This document shows positions 15,474 through 21,790 of a DNA stretch of 23,426 nt, in pieces. Origin of the DNA: a virus; the IMG/VR virus record IMGVR_UViG_3300013101_002680, positions 1-23,426 of that record; one strand, given 5' to 3'. Every line of letters begins with the position of its first letter. Position 1 is the stretch's first letter. The notes below the pieces were generated by a model, which was given only the letters and a program-made list of their open reading frames with translations, did no database searches and was not told where the DNA came from. The translations under genes and the position numbers were made by a program.

Positions 15474-16093
15474 TAGGCACCTCCAGAATAAATACTAGAT
15501 GTTTTTGGAGTCTCTTTAAATTCTACTGCAACCACCCAAATACGTTTTTGATCTTCTACAGAAAGCTCTTCTTCAAGTTTGATAGCAATGATATTAGAAA
15601 ACATCTTGGCAAGATTTTCTGACGTGGGAACAAAATTGACAACCACTAGACCTTCAAGAATTTCGGTAATAGCTACGGCAGCTTTTTGAGGAACAAACAA
15701 CCTTGAATACTCAATAATTGAAGTGTAATTAGGAACAAAAAAATTATTATTTGAATAGTTATAATTTTCCCATTCTTCAATTTGAGTTTCAGCATCTATT
15801 AAAGGCATAGGAAAATCTTCTAACATTATAGGCAAGTAAGGATCAGCACTATCTAAAATCATTTTATGATCAAAATACTTATCTATAAACAGTTTAAACC
15901 AATTTAAATGATGGAAATCTGTAACCATTCCATCTTTTAAATCCTCAGCACCTAACTTAACAATAATCTCTCCTTGATGGCCATGAAGATGCCGACATTT
16001 ACACTCGGTAGTACATGCTAAAACAGGATCTAAAGTTTGGCTATGCACCCGGTGTCCGAAGCAGAGACTAAACTGTTTAGTAATTATATACAT
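15473..16093 (-). CDS. queD: 6-carboxy-tetrahydropterin synthase-like protein (QueD)
   Basis: 206 residues. It has FSLCFGHRVHSQTLD with the first zinc histidine, CKCRHLHGHQGEI with the HxH zinc pair and substrate cysteine region, GMVTDFHHLNWFKLFIDKYF DHKM with the conserved DH, and PTSENLAKMFSNII near the C-terminus. This is the PTPS/QueD fold and motif set. QueD converts dihydroneopterin triphosphate to 6-carboxy-tetrahydropterin, the QueE substrate. It is longer than bacterial QueD (about 120-140 residues) because of an insertion around 100-140 (PLIDAETQIEEWENYNYSNN). GGAGA stands ten bases upstream of the ATG, inside the end of the HTH gene. Confidence 0.9.
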   Translation of the reverse strand: MYIITKQFSLCFGHRVHSQTLDPVLACTTECKCRHLHGHQGEIIVKLGAEDLKDGMVTDFHHLNWFKLFIDKYFDHKMILDSADPYLPIMLEDFPMPLIDAETQIEEWENYNYSNNNFFVPNYTSIIEYSRLFVPQKAAVAITEILEGLVVVNFVPTSENLAKMFSNIIAIKLEEELSVEDQKRIWVVAVEFKETPKTSSIYSGGA

Positions 16094-16094
16094 C

Positions 16095-16285
16095 TTAAAT
16101 GTGTCTCCAATGTGTTCTATTTAATACTCTATAAATAGTATGAGTATGAACATTATATTTTATTGATAAATTTTTAGGTGAATTTAATGATTTACGAATA
16201 TATCTCACTTCCTGTTCGGTTAATTTGTGGCCTCCAGCTTGTTCTCCAACAGGTCTACGTTTTTTATTATCTTTGTCATTTTCAT
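16095..16285 (-). pseudogene. Small HTH-type DNA-binding gene with a -1 frame break at A AAA AAC
   Basis: Frame 0 starts at the ATG at 16285, which overlaps the upstream stop (TAATG), but stops after 21 codons. In the -1 frame from 16259 on, 54 codons read RRPVGEQAGG, HKLTEQEVRYIRKSLNSPKN, then LSIKYNVHTHTIYRVLNRTH and WRHI. This looks like a helix-turn-helix of the type found in small phage DNA-binding and HNH-associated proteins, and it has no start codon of its own. The break lies on the heptamer A AAA AAC (16259-16265 on this strand), a classical -1 slippery sequence. One extra A would also restore a single 63-residue protein. It is therefore either a sequencing error, a disrupted gene or programmed frameshifting. 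Confidence 0.62.
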
Positions 16286-16542
16286 TATCTAGATTTTATT
16301 TTTAAATGAGTTCTCTTAATACCTTTAGATTTTTTAATTGGAATTTTTTCTACATAATCAGTTATAGGTTTAGAAGATACACATGCTTTATTAATTCTTC
16401 TTGTCATAAATGTACCGTCTAATAATTGATATCGTATTCCCCAACGATTTAAATAATCAGCTATAACCGTACCTACGAAAGGAGGTTGAGGTTCCCCGAT
16501 CTCTTGAAACTTCTGGTAAATCAATACTTGCTTGTTGATCAT
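16285..16542 (-). CDS. Unknown small protein with basic C-terminus
   Basis: 85 residues, not recognised. The core (QPPFVGTVIADYLNRWGIRY QLLDGTFMTRRINKA) looks like a small beta barrel, and the end is strongly basic (IPIKKSKGIKRTHLKIK). It overlaps the upstream gene by 86 bases in another frame, and the ATG at 16542 has only a weak ribosome-binding site. The true start may lie a little further in. Confidence 0.65.
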   Translation of the reverse strand: MINKQVLIYQKFQEIGEPQPPFVGTVIADYLNRWGIRYQLLDGTFMTRRINKACVSSKPITDYVEKIPIKKSKGIKRTHLKIKSR

Positions 16543-16861
16543 TTGGTTTCTTTATAAATATTGGTGAAGAGGAAGAGATTCTTAAAAGGGGGGAGCACTT
16601 ACTTCGATAATCTTGTTGAACGTTAATTACCCAATTACCTGGGATACCTACTTTATTTCCTATTTGTCCTATTCCAAATAACCAACAACCATTTTGCCTT
16701 ATCATTGCTAACTGTACTGTGCTTCCTAAAGTACATGTACCTAAAATACCTTCATCTTTTTTATTTACTTTTAAAATATCTGTAAGAACTACATAATCTG
16801 GACCTTGAACTTGCAATTCTACAACATTCTCAGACTTTACATAAAACGAATAAGTGAACAT
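16457..16861 (-). CDS. Unknown protein, first gene of the minus-strand operon
   Basis: 134 residues, not recognised. The N-terminal 85 residues look beta-rich (TYSFYVKSENVVELQVQGPD; LGTCTLGSTVQLAMIRQNGC) and the C-terminal 45 are polar and Ser/Arg-rich. It begins the leftward transcription unit, 89 bases from the divergent rightward gene. The final 86 bases are shared with the next gene. Confidence 0.68.
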   Translation of the reverse strand: MFTYSFYVKSENVVELQVQGPDYVVLTDILKVNKKDEGILGTCTLGSTVQLAMIRQNGCWLFGIGQIGNKVGIPGNWVINVQQDYRSKCSPLLRISSSSPIFIKKPNDQQASIDLPEVSRDRGTSTSFRRYGYS

Positions 16862-16876
16862 GTTTTTAAAGTTAGG

Positions 16877-16905
16877 ATCTTAGGTATGTTATATATAGTA
16901 TAAAC
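16877..16905 (+). promoter_or_regulatory. Candidate rightward promoter, copy 1 of a repeated AT-rich motif
   Basis: ATCTTAGGTATG is followed by TTATATATAGTATAAAC, 45 bases before the first rightward gene. The 11-base ATCTTAGGTAT recurs at 23128, and the GGTATRTTATAT part at 18901, each time upstream of a plus-strand gene. It overlaps the leftward -10 box, so the two directions may compete. Confidence 0.45.
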
Positions 16906-16926
16906 AAAATAGCCATGTAACTACAA
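16897..16926 (-). promoter_or_regulatory. Candidate leftward promoter for the minus-strand operon
   Basis: On the minus strand: -35 TTGTAG (16921-16926), an 18-base spacer and -10 TATACT (16897-16902), about 36 bases before the first leftward start codon. The -35 octamer TTGTAGTT is shared with the candidate promoter at 6686-6714. Confidence 0.45.
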
Positions 16927-16949
16927 CCTCTTCTTATAGGAATTTTTAA

Positions 16950-17153
16950 ATGTATAGACACGCTCAAAATAATTTTAAAATTTGGCATCTGTTTTTATTA
17001 TTTCTAATTATCGGAATTCCAGCAATAGTAGGATGGATTCTTAATATTATGGAAATTATAACCTTGATAAATGATCCTGTAACCAATATGTTTATTTTTA
17101 GATGTGTAGGAGTAATTGTAATTCCTTTAGGTGCAATACTAGGTTACGTATGA
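16950..17153 (+). CDS. Small membrane protein with two transmembrane segments
   Basis: 67 residues. Helix 1 is about residues 10-33 (KIWHLFLLFLIIGIPAIVGW) and helix 2 about residues 47-67 (FIFRCVGVIVIPLGAILGYV). The ending RCVGVIVIPLGAILGYV resembles a recurring type of short phage membrane protein of unknown function. AGGA stands eight bases before the ATG. It is the first gene of the rightward block, and its stop overlaps the next ATG by four bases. Confidence 0.8.
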   Translation: MYRHAQNNFKIWHLFLLFLIIGIPAIVGWILNIMEIITLINDPVTNMFIFRCVGVIVIPLGAILGYV

Positions 17154-17383
17154 AAACATACACTATTAAAGTGACATACTTTAAACAAAGTGGTAAATTT
17201 TATGCTGAGGGAGAATACGAAACATCTCTTTCCTATATGTTTGAGGTGTTTAGAGAATTTGAAGAAATGTTAAAAAAAGGAATAAGACCCGGACTTGTAA
17301 ATGGGCATAGTAACTTTATTGCTGTACTAGATTGTGAAGGACATCCTAAAGGTTACCCTGCAGCATTTGTAGGAAAAGCGTAA
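17150..17383 (+). CDS. Unknown 77-residue protein
   Basis: I choose the ATG at 17150 (MKTYTIKVTYFKQSGKFYAE), because it forms the usual ATGA overlap with the previous gene. A longer frame from 17102 would cut into the membrane gene. The product is alpha/beta in appearance, with GHPKGYPAAFVGKA at the end. Function not recognised. Confidence 0.76.
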   Translation: MKTYTIKVTYFKQSGKFYAEGEYETSLSYMFEVFREFEEMLKKGIRPGLVNGHSNFIAVLDCEGHPKGYPAAFVGKA

Positions 17384-17568
17384 TGCCTGAAATTATTAAT
17401 CGCAACGCACTAATTCAAATGATAAGAAATGGTAAATTAGATAAATCTACAGCTATTGATAAGGATCCCAAAAAATATTATCTAATAACTAAAGACATTA
17501 CAGGAAGACTTTGTTTAGGTGCAATAGGTAGCAAGCATCATCTTTTAAAAAAAGTTACCCAAAAATAA
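17383..17568 (+). CDS. Unknown 61-residue protein
   Basis: The ATG overlaps the previous stop by one base (TAATG). Basic, with no recognisable motif (NALIQMIRNGKLDKSTAIDK; LITKDITGRLCLGAIGS). It is followed at once by a GC-rich hairpin, so it is the last gene of this small unit. Confidence 0.73.
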   Translation: MPEIINRNALIQMIRNGKLDKSTAIDKDPKKYYLITKDITGRLCLGAIGSKHHLLKKVTQK

Positions 17569-17584
17569 ACCTGCCTAAGCAGGT
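17569..17584 (+). terminator. Stem-loop directly after the stop codon, terminator-like
   Basis: A perfect inverted repeat, ACCTGC then CTAA then GCAGGT, begins on the first base after the TAA. It lacks a clear T run (CTATTC follows), so termination may be inefficient or it may protect the mRNA end. Confidence 0.5.
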
Positions 17585-17886
17585 CTATTCGTACTATTTA
17601 AAAGAAGGACTGCACCGATTATGGTTTGCTGTTCCTTACAGACTAGCTTTATACACATCAATCACAATGGCTATCAAACAATCTATTATCCCCGAAGAGA
17701 TGTTCTTGCGTCTAGCATACCTGTTCAGTTATTATGTGGCGCGTAGCGTCTCATCGTCAATTACCAAGTAGTTGGAAAATTGTTCCCATCTTTTGAACGG
17801 TACCTGTTTTCCAATGCTCCTTAAAAGCAGTATGGCTAATTTAACAGAATTATTTTTGGTGTCAACCATTTATTTAAAATTTTAAT
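17585..17886 (+). ncRNA. Gene-free stretch with several stem-loops, candidate non-coding RNA
   Basis: This 300-base gap is striking in a genome with overlapping genes. It looks richer in G+C than its surroundings. Stem-loops: AAGGA (17605-17609) with TCCTT (17633-17637), enclosing GCACC (17612-17616) with GGTTTGC (17623-17629). Also TTGGAAAA (17772-17779) with TTTTCCAA (17807-17814), enclosing GTTC (17782-17785) with GAAC (17795-17798). Only short ORFs (34 and 41 codons, at 17667 and 17621) exist, and neither has a ribosome-binding site. No tRNA or known RNA family is recognised. Strand is assumed from the neighbouring genes. Confidence 0.45.
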
Positions 17887-18168
17887 ATGAAAATTATAAA
17901 TTATCCTAATGAACCTCCTTTTGAAATAGGAGATTCCGTATTAACAGATTTTTATTCTTACGGATCTAACAAACTCAAAGAATGTAGAAAAATAACCTCT
18001 ATCGAGTGGAAGGGAAAAGGTTGCCAAACAGGCTGGTGGGTTTGTGCAAAAAATAAACAAGGTTTAAATCTTTGTTGTGATGCAGCTTGGTTTGAAAAAG
18101 AAAACCCAGGATTCTTCGGAGCAGAAAAAAATGCAAGAAGAAAATTGACAAAAAGAAACGAAACTTAA
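17887..18168 (+). CDS. Unknown 93-residue protein
   Basis: Not recognised. The start resembles a small beta-barrel module (PPFEIGDSVLTDFYSYGSNK; ITSIEWKGKGCQTGWWVCA), with three Cys in the middle (CQTGWWVCAKNK, then LCCDAAW) and a basic tail. There is no clear ribosome-binding site before the ATG; the upstream bases are nearly all A and T. It follows the structured gap, which may be its leader. Confidence 0.72.
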   Translation: MKIINYPNEPPFEIGDSVLTDFYSYGSNKLKECRKITSIEWKGKGCQTGWWVCAKNKQGLNLCCDAAWFEKENPGFFGAEKNARRKLTKRNET

Positions 18169-18179
18169 ATACTTTAGTA

Positions 18180-18458
18180 ATGTACCCTCAAATAAAACCA
18201 GTAACAAAACATGAAAAGGAATCCTTCCATAAAAATCCTAAATCTTTTATAGAAGCAAAATTTGCAATTTTAGACGAGACCCATCCATTGGTACATGCTG
18301 TAAACAAATCTATCATTCAAAATAATTTATCAGATACAGATTTTTATTTATTTTTAGCCTACTATGCAATGGCAGAGTTAATCGAAATTGAAAACCAATT
18401 ACTCTCACATACCAGCTCTCCTACAAAACCTATCATACTAAGAGATACAATATTATGA
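18180..18458 (+). CDS. Unknown 92-residue helical protein
   Basis: Not recognised. It is helical in the second half (LSDTDFYLFLAYYAMAELIE IENQLL), a pattern of an amphipathic rather than membrane helix. Its stop overlaps the next ATG by four bases. Confidence 0.72.
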   Translation: MYPQIKPVTKHEKESFHKNPKSFIEAKFAILDETHPLVHAVNKSIIQNNLSDTDFYLFLAYYAMAELIEIENQLLSHTSSPTKPIILRDTIL

Positions 18459-18631
18459 CACCAGAGGAAAAAAGAATTTTAGCTAAAAAGAAAGGTGTAG
18501 GTGTCAACACTATAAATGTATGGATAAGAACCCACGGTGAAGAGTACGCTAAAAATAAAATTCCAGCATCTAAAACAAGTGCAGCAAAACTAGGTAAAAA
18601 GAAAAGTCCTTGGAGACATTTTAAAATATGA
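18455..18631 (+). CDS. 58-residue basic helix-turn-helix-like protein
   Basis: A short gene fitting exactly between its neighbours by ATGA overlaps at both ends. It reads MTPEEKRILAKKKGVGVNTI, then NVWIRTHGEEYAKNKIP and a basic end SPWRHFKI. The segment ILAKKKGVGVNTINVWI looks like a helix-turn-helix. It is very rich in Lys and probably binds DNA or RNA. The end PWRHF recalls the THWRHI end of the broken HTH gene at 16095. Confidence 0.78.
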   Translation: MTPEEKRILAKKKGVGVNTINVWIRTHGEEYAKNKIPASKTSAAKLGKKKSPWRHFKI

Positions 18632-18885
18632 ATAATAATTCTACATCTATGTATGAACCTTTTAATCGCTACCACGGCATACCTATCCATGCAAATCAGT
18701 ATTTACCTGCTACTAAAAATAAAATAGAACTCTCTCCAAAAGTTCAAGTACCAGACGCATTCCGAGAACAATTTAATTTGTTTTTAAAAGAATTTTTTGG
18801 AGAAGAAGCATGTGTCTTTGTAATGGATGACAAATTATTTATGCACCCTACCATACAAGAATTATTTAAACTTCAAACAAAATAA
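18628..18885 (+). CDS. Unknown 85-residue protein
   Basis: Not recognised. It has a polar Asn/Pro-rich N-terminus, then VPDAFREQFNLFLKEFFGEE, a typical closing helix of short phage proteins. Overlaps the previous gene by four bases and ends its unit, followed by 65 AT-rich bases. Confidence 0.72.
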   Translation: MNNNSTSMYEPFNRYHGIPIHANQYLPATKNKIELSPKVQVPDAFREQFNLFLKEFFGEEACVFVMDDKLFMHPTIQELFKLQTK

Positions 18886-18900
18886 CTATATTTTAATTAC

Positions 18901-18932
18901 GGTATATTATATAATATATAAAGTATAAAATT
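18901..18932 (+). promoter_or_regulatory. Candidate promoter, copy 2 of the repeated AT-rich motif
   Basis: GGTATATTATATAATATATA followed by AAGTATAAAATT, about 20-50 bases before the nucleotidyltransferase gene. It shares GGTATRTTATAT and GTATAAA with 16883-16905. Several TATAAT-like hexamers overlap, so the exact -10 cannot be fixed. Confidence 0.42.
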
Positions 18933-18950
18933 AATAAAGAGTATTAAAGC

Positions 18951-19895
18951 ATGGAAACTATCGTAAAAATGATTTTTGGATCTCATTTATACGGATTAGA
19001 CACACCTAAATCTGATATGGATTATAAAGGTGTTTTTATGCCCTCTTACAACAAGATCCTGTTAGGAAGAATTCAAAAAAATGTAACTACTTCTACAGGA
19101 AAAGACCATTCCAAAAATACAACAGTAGATGTAGATTTAGAATTCTTTTCCTTACATTACTTTATAGAACTTGCCTGTCAAGGTCAGACAGTAGCATTAG
19201 ACATGCTCCATGCACCTGATGATATGATTATCGAAACAAGTCCTATTTGGAAACACTTGGTGCAACTCCGACATCTTTTTTATACTAAAAATCTTTCTGC
19301 ATTTATTGGATACGCTCGTCGTCAAGCCTCGAAGTACGGAATCAAAGGTAGCAGATTAAATTCTGTAAGAATGGTACTTGAACATTTAGAAATTTTAGAT
19401 TCCTTTACAAAGCTTCGAGACATTTGGGATGCGTTACCTACAGGCGAACATATCCATTTCCTAGATCCAAATCCTTTAGACACCAATAAATTTCGCATAT
19501 ATCAAGTAGTAGGTAAGAAGTTTTTAGAATCTGTAAAAATAGAAGATGTGTACAATGCTCTTTCCAAATTTGAAAAAGATTACGGAGCAAGAGCTAAACT
19601 TGCTGCTGAGAACAAAGGTATAGATTGGAAAGCTATTTCTCATGCTTTAAGAGCTGCATACCAAGTAAAAGAACTTTTGACTGATGGTACAATCACATTT
19701 CCTTTAAAAGATGCAGAATATCTTAAACAAGTAAAATTAGGACAACTAGATTATTTAACAGAAGTAAATATTGTATTAGAAAATCTTATGGATGAAGTTG
19801 AACAATTAGCAACATTATCTTCTTTACCTGCAAAAGTGAATAGAGCCTATTGGGATGACACATTACTTTATTTTGTAAAAGAGTACTATAAATGA
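18951..19895 (+). CDS. RlaP-like nucleotidyltransferase (DNA polymerase beta superfamily)
   Basis: 314 residues. The active-site pattern is MIFGSHLYGLDTPKSDMDYKG (GSxxxG...SDxD in the first 30 residues), with a further acid in VDVDLEFFSLHYFI near residue 62. The GSHLYGL and SDMDYKG motifs match the predicted nucleotidyltransferase family PF10127 (RlaP), named for its link to RNA repair and common in large phages. The helical remainder (YARRQASKYGIKGSRLN; AISHALRAAYQVKELL) fits a substrate-binding domain. It would transfer a nucleotide to RNA, protein or a small molecule; the substrate is unknown. It is the largest gene of the rightward block and has its own upstream AT-rich motif. Confidence 0.86.
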   Translation: METIVKMIFGSHLYGLDTPKSDMDYKGVFMPSYNKILLGRIQKNVTTSTGKDHSKNTTVDVDLEFFSLHYFIELACQGQTVALDMLHAPDDMIIETSPIWKHLVQLRHLFYTKNLSAFIGYARRQASKYGIKGSRLNSVRMVLEHLEILDSFTKLRDIWDALPTGEHIHFLDPNPLDTNKFRIYQVVGKKFLESVKIEDVYNALSKFEKDYGARAKLAAENKGIDWKAISHALRAAYQVKELLTDGTITFPLKDAEYLKQVKLGQLDYLTEVNIVLENLMDEVEQLATLSSLPAKVNRAYWDDTLLYFVKEYYK

Positions 19896-20059
19896 AAATA
19901 TTAAATACAAACATTAGAATCACTGGCCCTTATCTTGGAGGATTTGGTATAGGTATATGGAGAACAAACATGGGAACACATGTAAAACCAAAATCTATTT
20001 GGACACTTTGTTTATTACTTTGGACTTGGCATTGGGTAGATACTAAACATGAGCATTGA
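19892..20059 (+). CDS. Unknown 55-residue protein
   Basis: Starts by an ATGA overlap with the nucleotidyltransferase stop and ends 11 bases inside the next gene. It reads MKILNTNIRITGPYLGGFGI, then a Trp-rich hydrophobic stretch (SIWTLCLLLWTWHWVD) and a His-containing tail. The stretch could sit on a membrane. Function unknown. Confidence 0.7.
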   Translation: MKILNTNIRITGPYLGGFGIGIWRTNMGTHVKPKSIWTLCLLLWTWHWVDTKHEH

Positions 20060-20252
20060 TGATGATTATTTTGACGTACGAAATTTTGTTGAACACACTG
20101 AATTAAAAGACAGTTTTGATCGATTTTCAGAATATTTAAAAAATCTAGAAATCGAAAACATTCAACTCCACAAGGAAGTTACGGTGCTTCGCAAAGCAAT
20201 GACTGTTCTTGAAAGTCCAATGTTAGATAAGGTATCAAAAGATGAAAACTAA
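20049..20252 (+). CDS. Unknown 67-residue coiled-coil protein
   Basis: An acidic start (MSIDDDYFDV) is followed by a likely coiled coil (FSEYLKNLEIENIQLHKEVT VLRKAM). It overlaps the acyl carrier protein gene by 11 bases, so the two are probably translated together. Not recognised. Confidence 0.75.
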   Translation: MSIDDDYFDVRNFVEHTELKDSFDRFSEYLKNLEIENIQLHKEVTVLRKAMTVLESPMLDKVSKDEN

Positions 20253-20517
20253 AAAAATTGAAAAACTCGTAAAACAAGCTATTTGTTCTATGCTTGCTCC
20301 TAAAAAAGATAATATACATCTAACATGGGAAGATTTAAAACTTACTGACGGTCTTTACGAAAATTTCAATATGGACTCTTTAGATGCAGTAGAACTTATA
20401 ATGGAATTAGAAGAAATTTTTGATATAGATCTTACTGAATTTGATGAATTATCAAGAAATCTTACAGTAGAAAATATAATTTCAATTGTAAAAGAACTTA
20501 CAAATGACTACACTTAA
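20242..20517 (+). CDS. Acyl carrier protein
   Basis: 91 residues. The conserved helix-2 motif DSLDAVELIMELEEIFDIDL is complete. The DSL serine (near residue 51) is where 4'-phosphopantetheine would be attached. The preceding LTDGLYENFN and following LTVENIISIVKEL fit helices 1 and 3 of the four-helix ACP fold. ACPs carry growing acyl chains for fatty acid, lipid A and related syntheses. No acyltransferase or ketosynthase is present in the window, so it would rely on host enzymes or modify a target by transferring acyl groups. It lies between unknown small genes with 11- and 14-base overlaps, so it is a native part of this operon. Confidence 0.92.
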   Translation: MKTKKIEKLVKQAICSMLAPKKDNIHLTWEDLKLTDGLYENFNMDSLDAVELIMELEEIFDIDLTEFDELSRNLTVENIISIVKELTNDYT

Positions 20518-20686
20518 TTCTTGGTTAAATAAACTACGTTCTTATATAACACATACTCAACCTCAATGTCCTCATGATAATGTACATGTGATATTTGTCA
20601 ACCCAATAGACTTTGCACCTGTAGAAGGTTTTTGTAAAGATTGTAAAAAAACAGTAGTCCCTTGTTGGAAAATAAAAGATGTTTAA
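20504..20686 (+). CDS. 60-residue zinc-binding protein
   Basis: It has CPH near residue 22 and CKDC with a further Cys (FCKDCKKTVVPCW) near the C-terminus, a plausible zinc ribbon. Overlaps the acyl carrier protein gene by 14 bases. Function not recognised. Confidence 0.73.
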   Translation: MTTLNSWLNKLRSYITHTQPQCPHDNVHVIFVNPIDFAPVEGFCKDCKKTVVPCWKIKDV

Positions 20687-20897
20687 AACTACAGAATGTC
20701 CTTTTTGCACTTCCAATTTAGTAGCTGATATTAGTTATCTGGATGACAAACACACAGTGGTTCATACAGTCAAAGAAGTTCCTTTATCCTACTTAGTATT
20801 ACCCCTACAAAAATATAAGCACTCACGCCCTTACGCTACTGCTGTGTATTGTCCTTTACATAGAATACTATTTAAAATAGAAGATATTTCAGAATGA
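20679..20897 (+). CDS. 72-residue zinc-finger-like protein
   Basis: CPFC at residues 7-10 and a later CPLHR (near 58-62) could form a C2CH zinc site. The middle is beta-rich (KHTVVHTVKEVPLSYLVLPL). It overlaps both neighbours by eight and four bases. Function not recognised. Confidence 0.73.
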   Translation: MFKTTECPFCTSNLVADISYLDDKHTVVHTVKEVPLSYLVLPLQKYKHSRPYATAVYCPLHRILFKIEDISE

Positions 20898-21099
20898 AAG
20901 AATTTGCAGAATTTTTAATACCTTATAATAATTATATTATTACTGGAATATCTCTTCTATCTTTTTAGTCCTTTCGATTACTGCTCTTTTTAAAAGTGAT
21001 GATTTTATGGATAAAATATTACTTACTACATTTTTAATATCATTACCTTTGGCTACCTATTCTGTTCTGTCAGTACTAGCTAAAGATTTATTCAAATAA
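20894..21099 (+). pseudogene. Small two-helix membrane protein gene with a -1 frame break at a T run
   Basis: Frame 0 from the ATG at 20894 (ATGA overlap) gives 24 residues, MKEFAEFLIPYNNYIITGIS then LLSF, and stops at TAG (20966-20968). Shifting -1 on the T run at 20962-20966 continues as LVLSITALFKSDDFMDKILL, then TTFLISLPLATYSVLSVLAK DLFK, to the stop at 21097. The joined protein would be 68 residues with two membrane helices, the first of which spans the break. One extra T would restore it. The continuity of the helix suggests one gene that is misread, mutated or frameshifted. Confidence 0.62.
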
Positions 21100-21119
21100 A
21101 TATTTACAAAGGTTTTTAT

Positions 21120-21323
21120 ATGAAAAAACGGAAAGTCATAAAACGTAACAATCTACCTATCCGTCCACCTTTAACAATTACATTGGTAATGTATCTATTA
21201 CTCGAACATTTCAATGCACCAGGATGGGCATGGGGGATTGTAGGAACAATTTTAGGTATACTTTGGATTGGTGGAATCTTAGATATTTTTAATGAAGAAG
21301 ACATAGATCTTTTAAACAAATGA
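21120..21323 (+). CDS. Small membrane protein
   Basis: 67 residues with a basic N-terminus (MKKRKVIKRNNLPIRPP), then two hydrophobic segments: TITLVMYLLLEHF and GWAWGIVGTILGILWIGGIL. The APGWAWGIVGT turn is a feature of a recurrent short phage membrane protein type, function unknown. AAAGG stands seven bases upstream of the ATG. The positive-inside rule places the N-terminus in the cytoplasm. Confidence 0.78.
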   Translation: MKKRKVIKRNNLPIRPPLTITLVMYLLLEHFNAPGWAWGIVGTILGILWIGGILDIFNEEDIDLLNK

Positions 21324-21559
21324 GTCTTTTTAAAACTTTACGAGGTTTTGAGCATTTTGGTACACAATCTTCTTTTGAAGAATGGCAATTAAAATATCCT
21401 GACTATGTTATAGATTTAATTCAACCTATGAAGAATAAAGTTATTTTTTCTAAATATTCTACAAGTAGGTGTAATGCAGGTTACAATGGAATCGAGCCCG
21501 TATACGGCATTTTCATAACATATTCTTATCTTTACAAAATAGAAAAAAATGAAATTTAA
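21320..21559 (+). CDS. Unknown 79-residue protein
   Basis: Starts by a four-base overlap with the membrane gene. It has aromatic-rich segments (FEHFGTQSSFEEWQLKYPDY; YGIFITYSYLYKIE). No motif recognised. It overlaps the next gene by 11 bases. Confidence 0.7.
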   Translation: MSLFKTLRGFEHFGTQSSFEEWQLKYPDYVIDLIQPMKNKVIFSKYSTSRCNAGYNGIEPVYGIFITYSYLYKIEKNEI

Positions 21560-21779
21560 ATCTGGCAGGACAGGAATACCTTGGGAAATTGTCCTAGAAG
21601 AATCTGGTACCTATCTTTCTACCTATTACACATTTTTAGAAAAACTTTCTAAACCAACATGTATATGTAAAATATGGAAAAATAAAATTTATATAGCATG
21701 GAAATCAGACCATTTAAAACCTTGTGCAAACCGAGCACGTAAACTCCGTAACTTACAAAACAGACTACATAGAAATTAA
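21549..21779 (+). CDS. Unknown 76-residue basic protein
   Basis: Three Cys (CICKIW; KPCANRA) and a basic C-terminus (NRARKLRNLQNRLHRN) suggest nucleic-acid binding, but no family is recognised. It ends two bases before the ribosome-binding site of the next gene. Confidence 0.7.
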   Translation: MKFKSGRTGIPWEIVLEESGTYLSTYYTFLEKLSKPTCICKIWKNKIYIAWKSDHLKPCANRARKLRNLQNRLHRN

Positions 21780-21790
21780 AGGAGCTCACA

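Noticed and set aside
17621-17771. Two short ORFs (41 and 34 codons) in the structured gap
   Set aside because: They lack ribosome-binding sites and overlap each other, and the region is better explained by stem-loops. Conservation could change this.
18433-18690. Minus-strand 85-codon hydrophobic ORF
   Set aside because: It is antisense to the 58-residue basic gene at 18455, whose ATGA overlaps on both sides fit the operon exactly.
21116-21319. Minus-strand 67-codon ORF mirroring the membrane gene at 21120-21323
   Set aside because: It is the complement of a better gene that has a ribosome-binding site and stop-start overlap.
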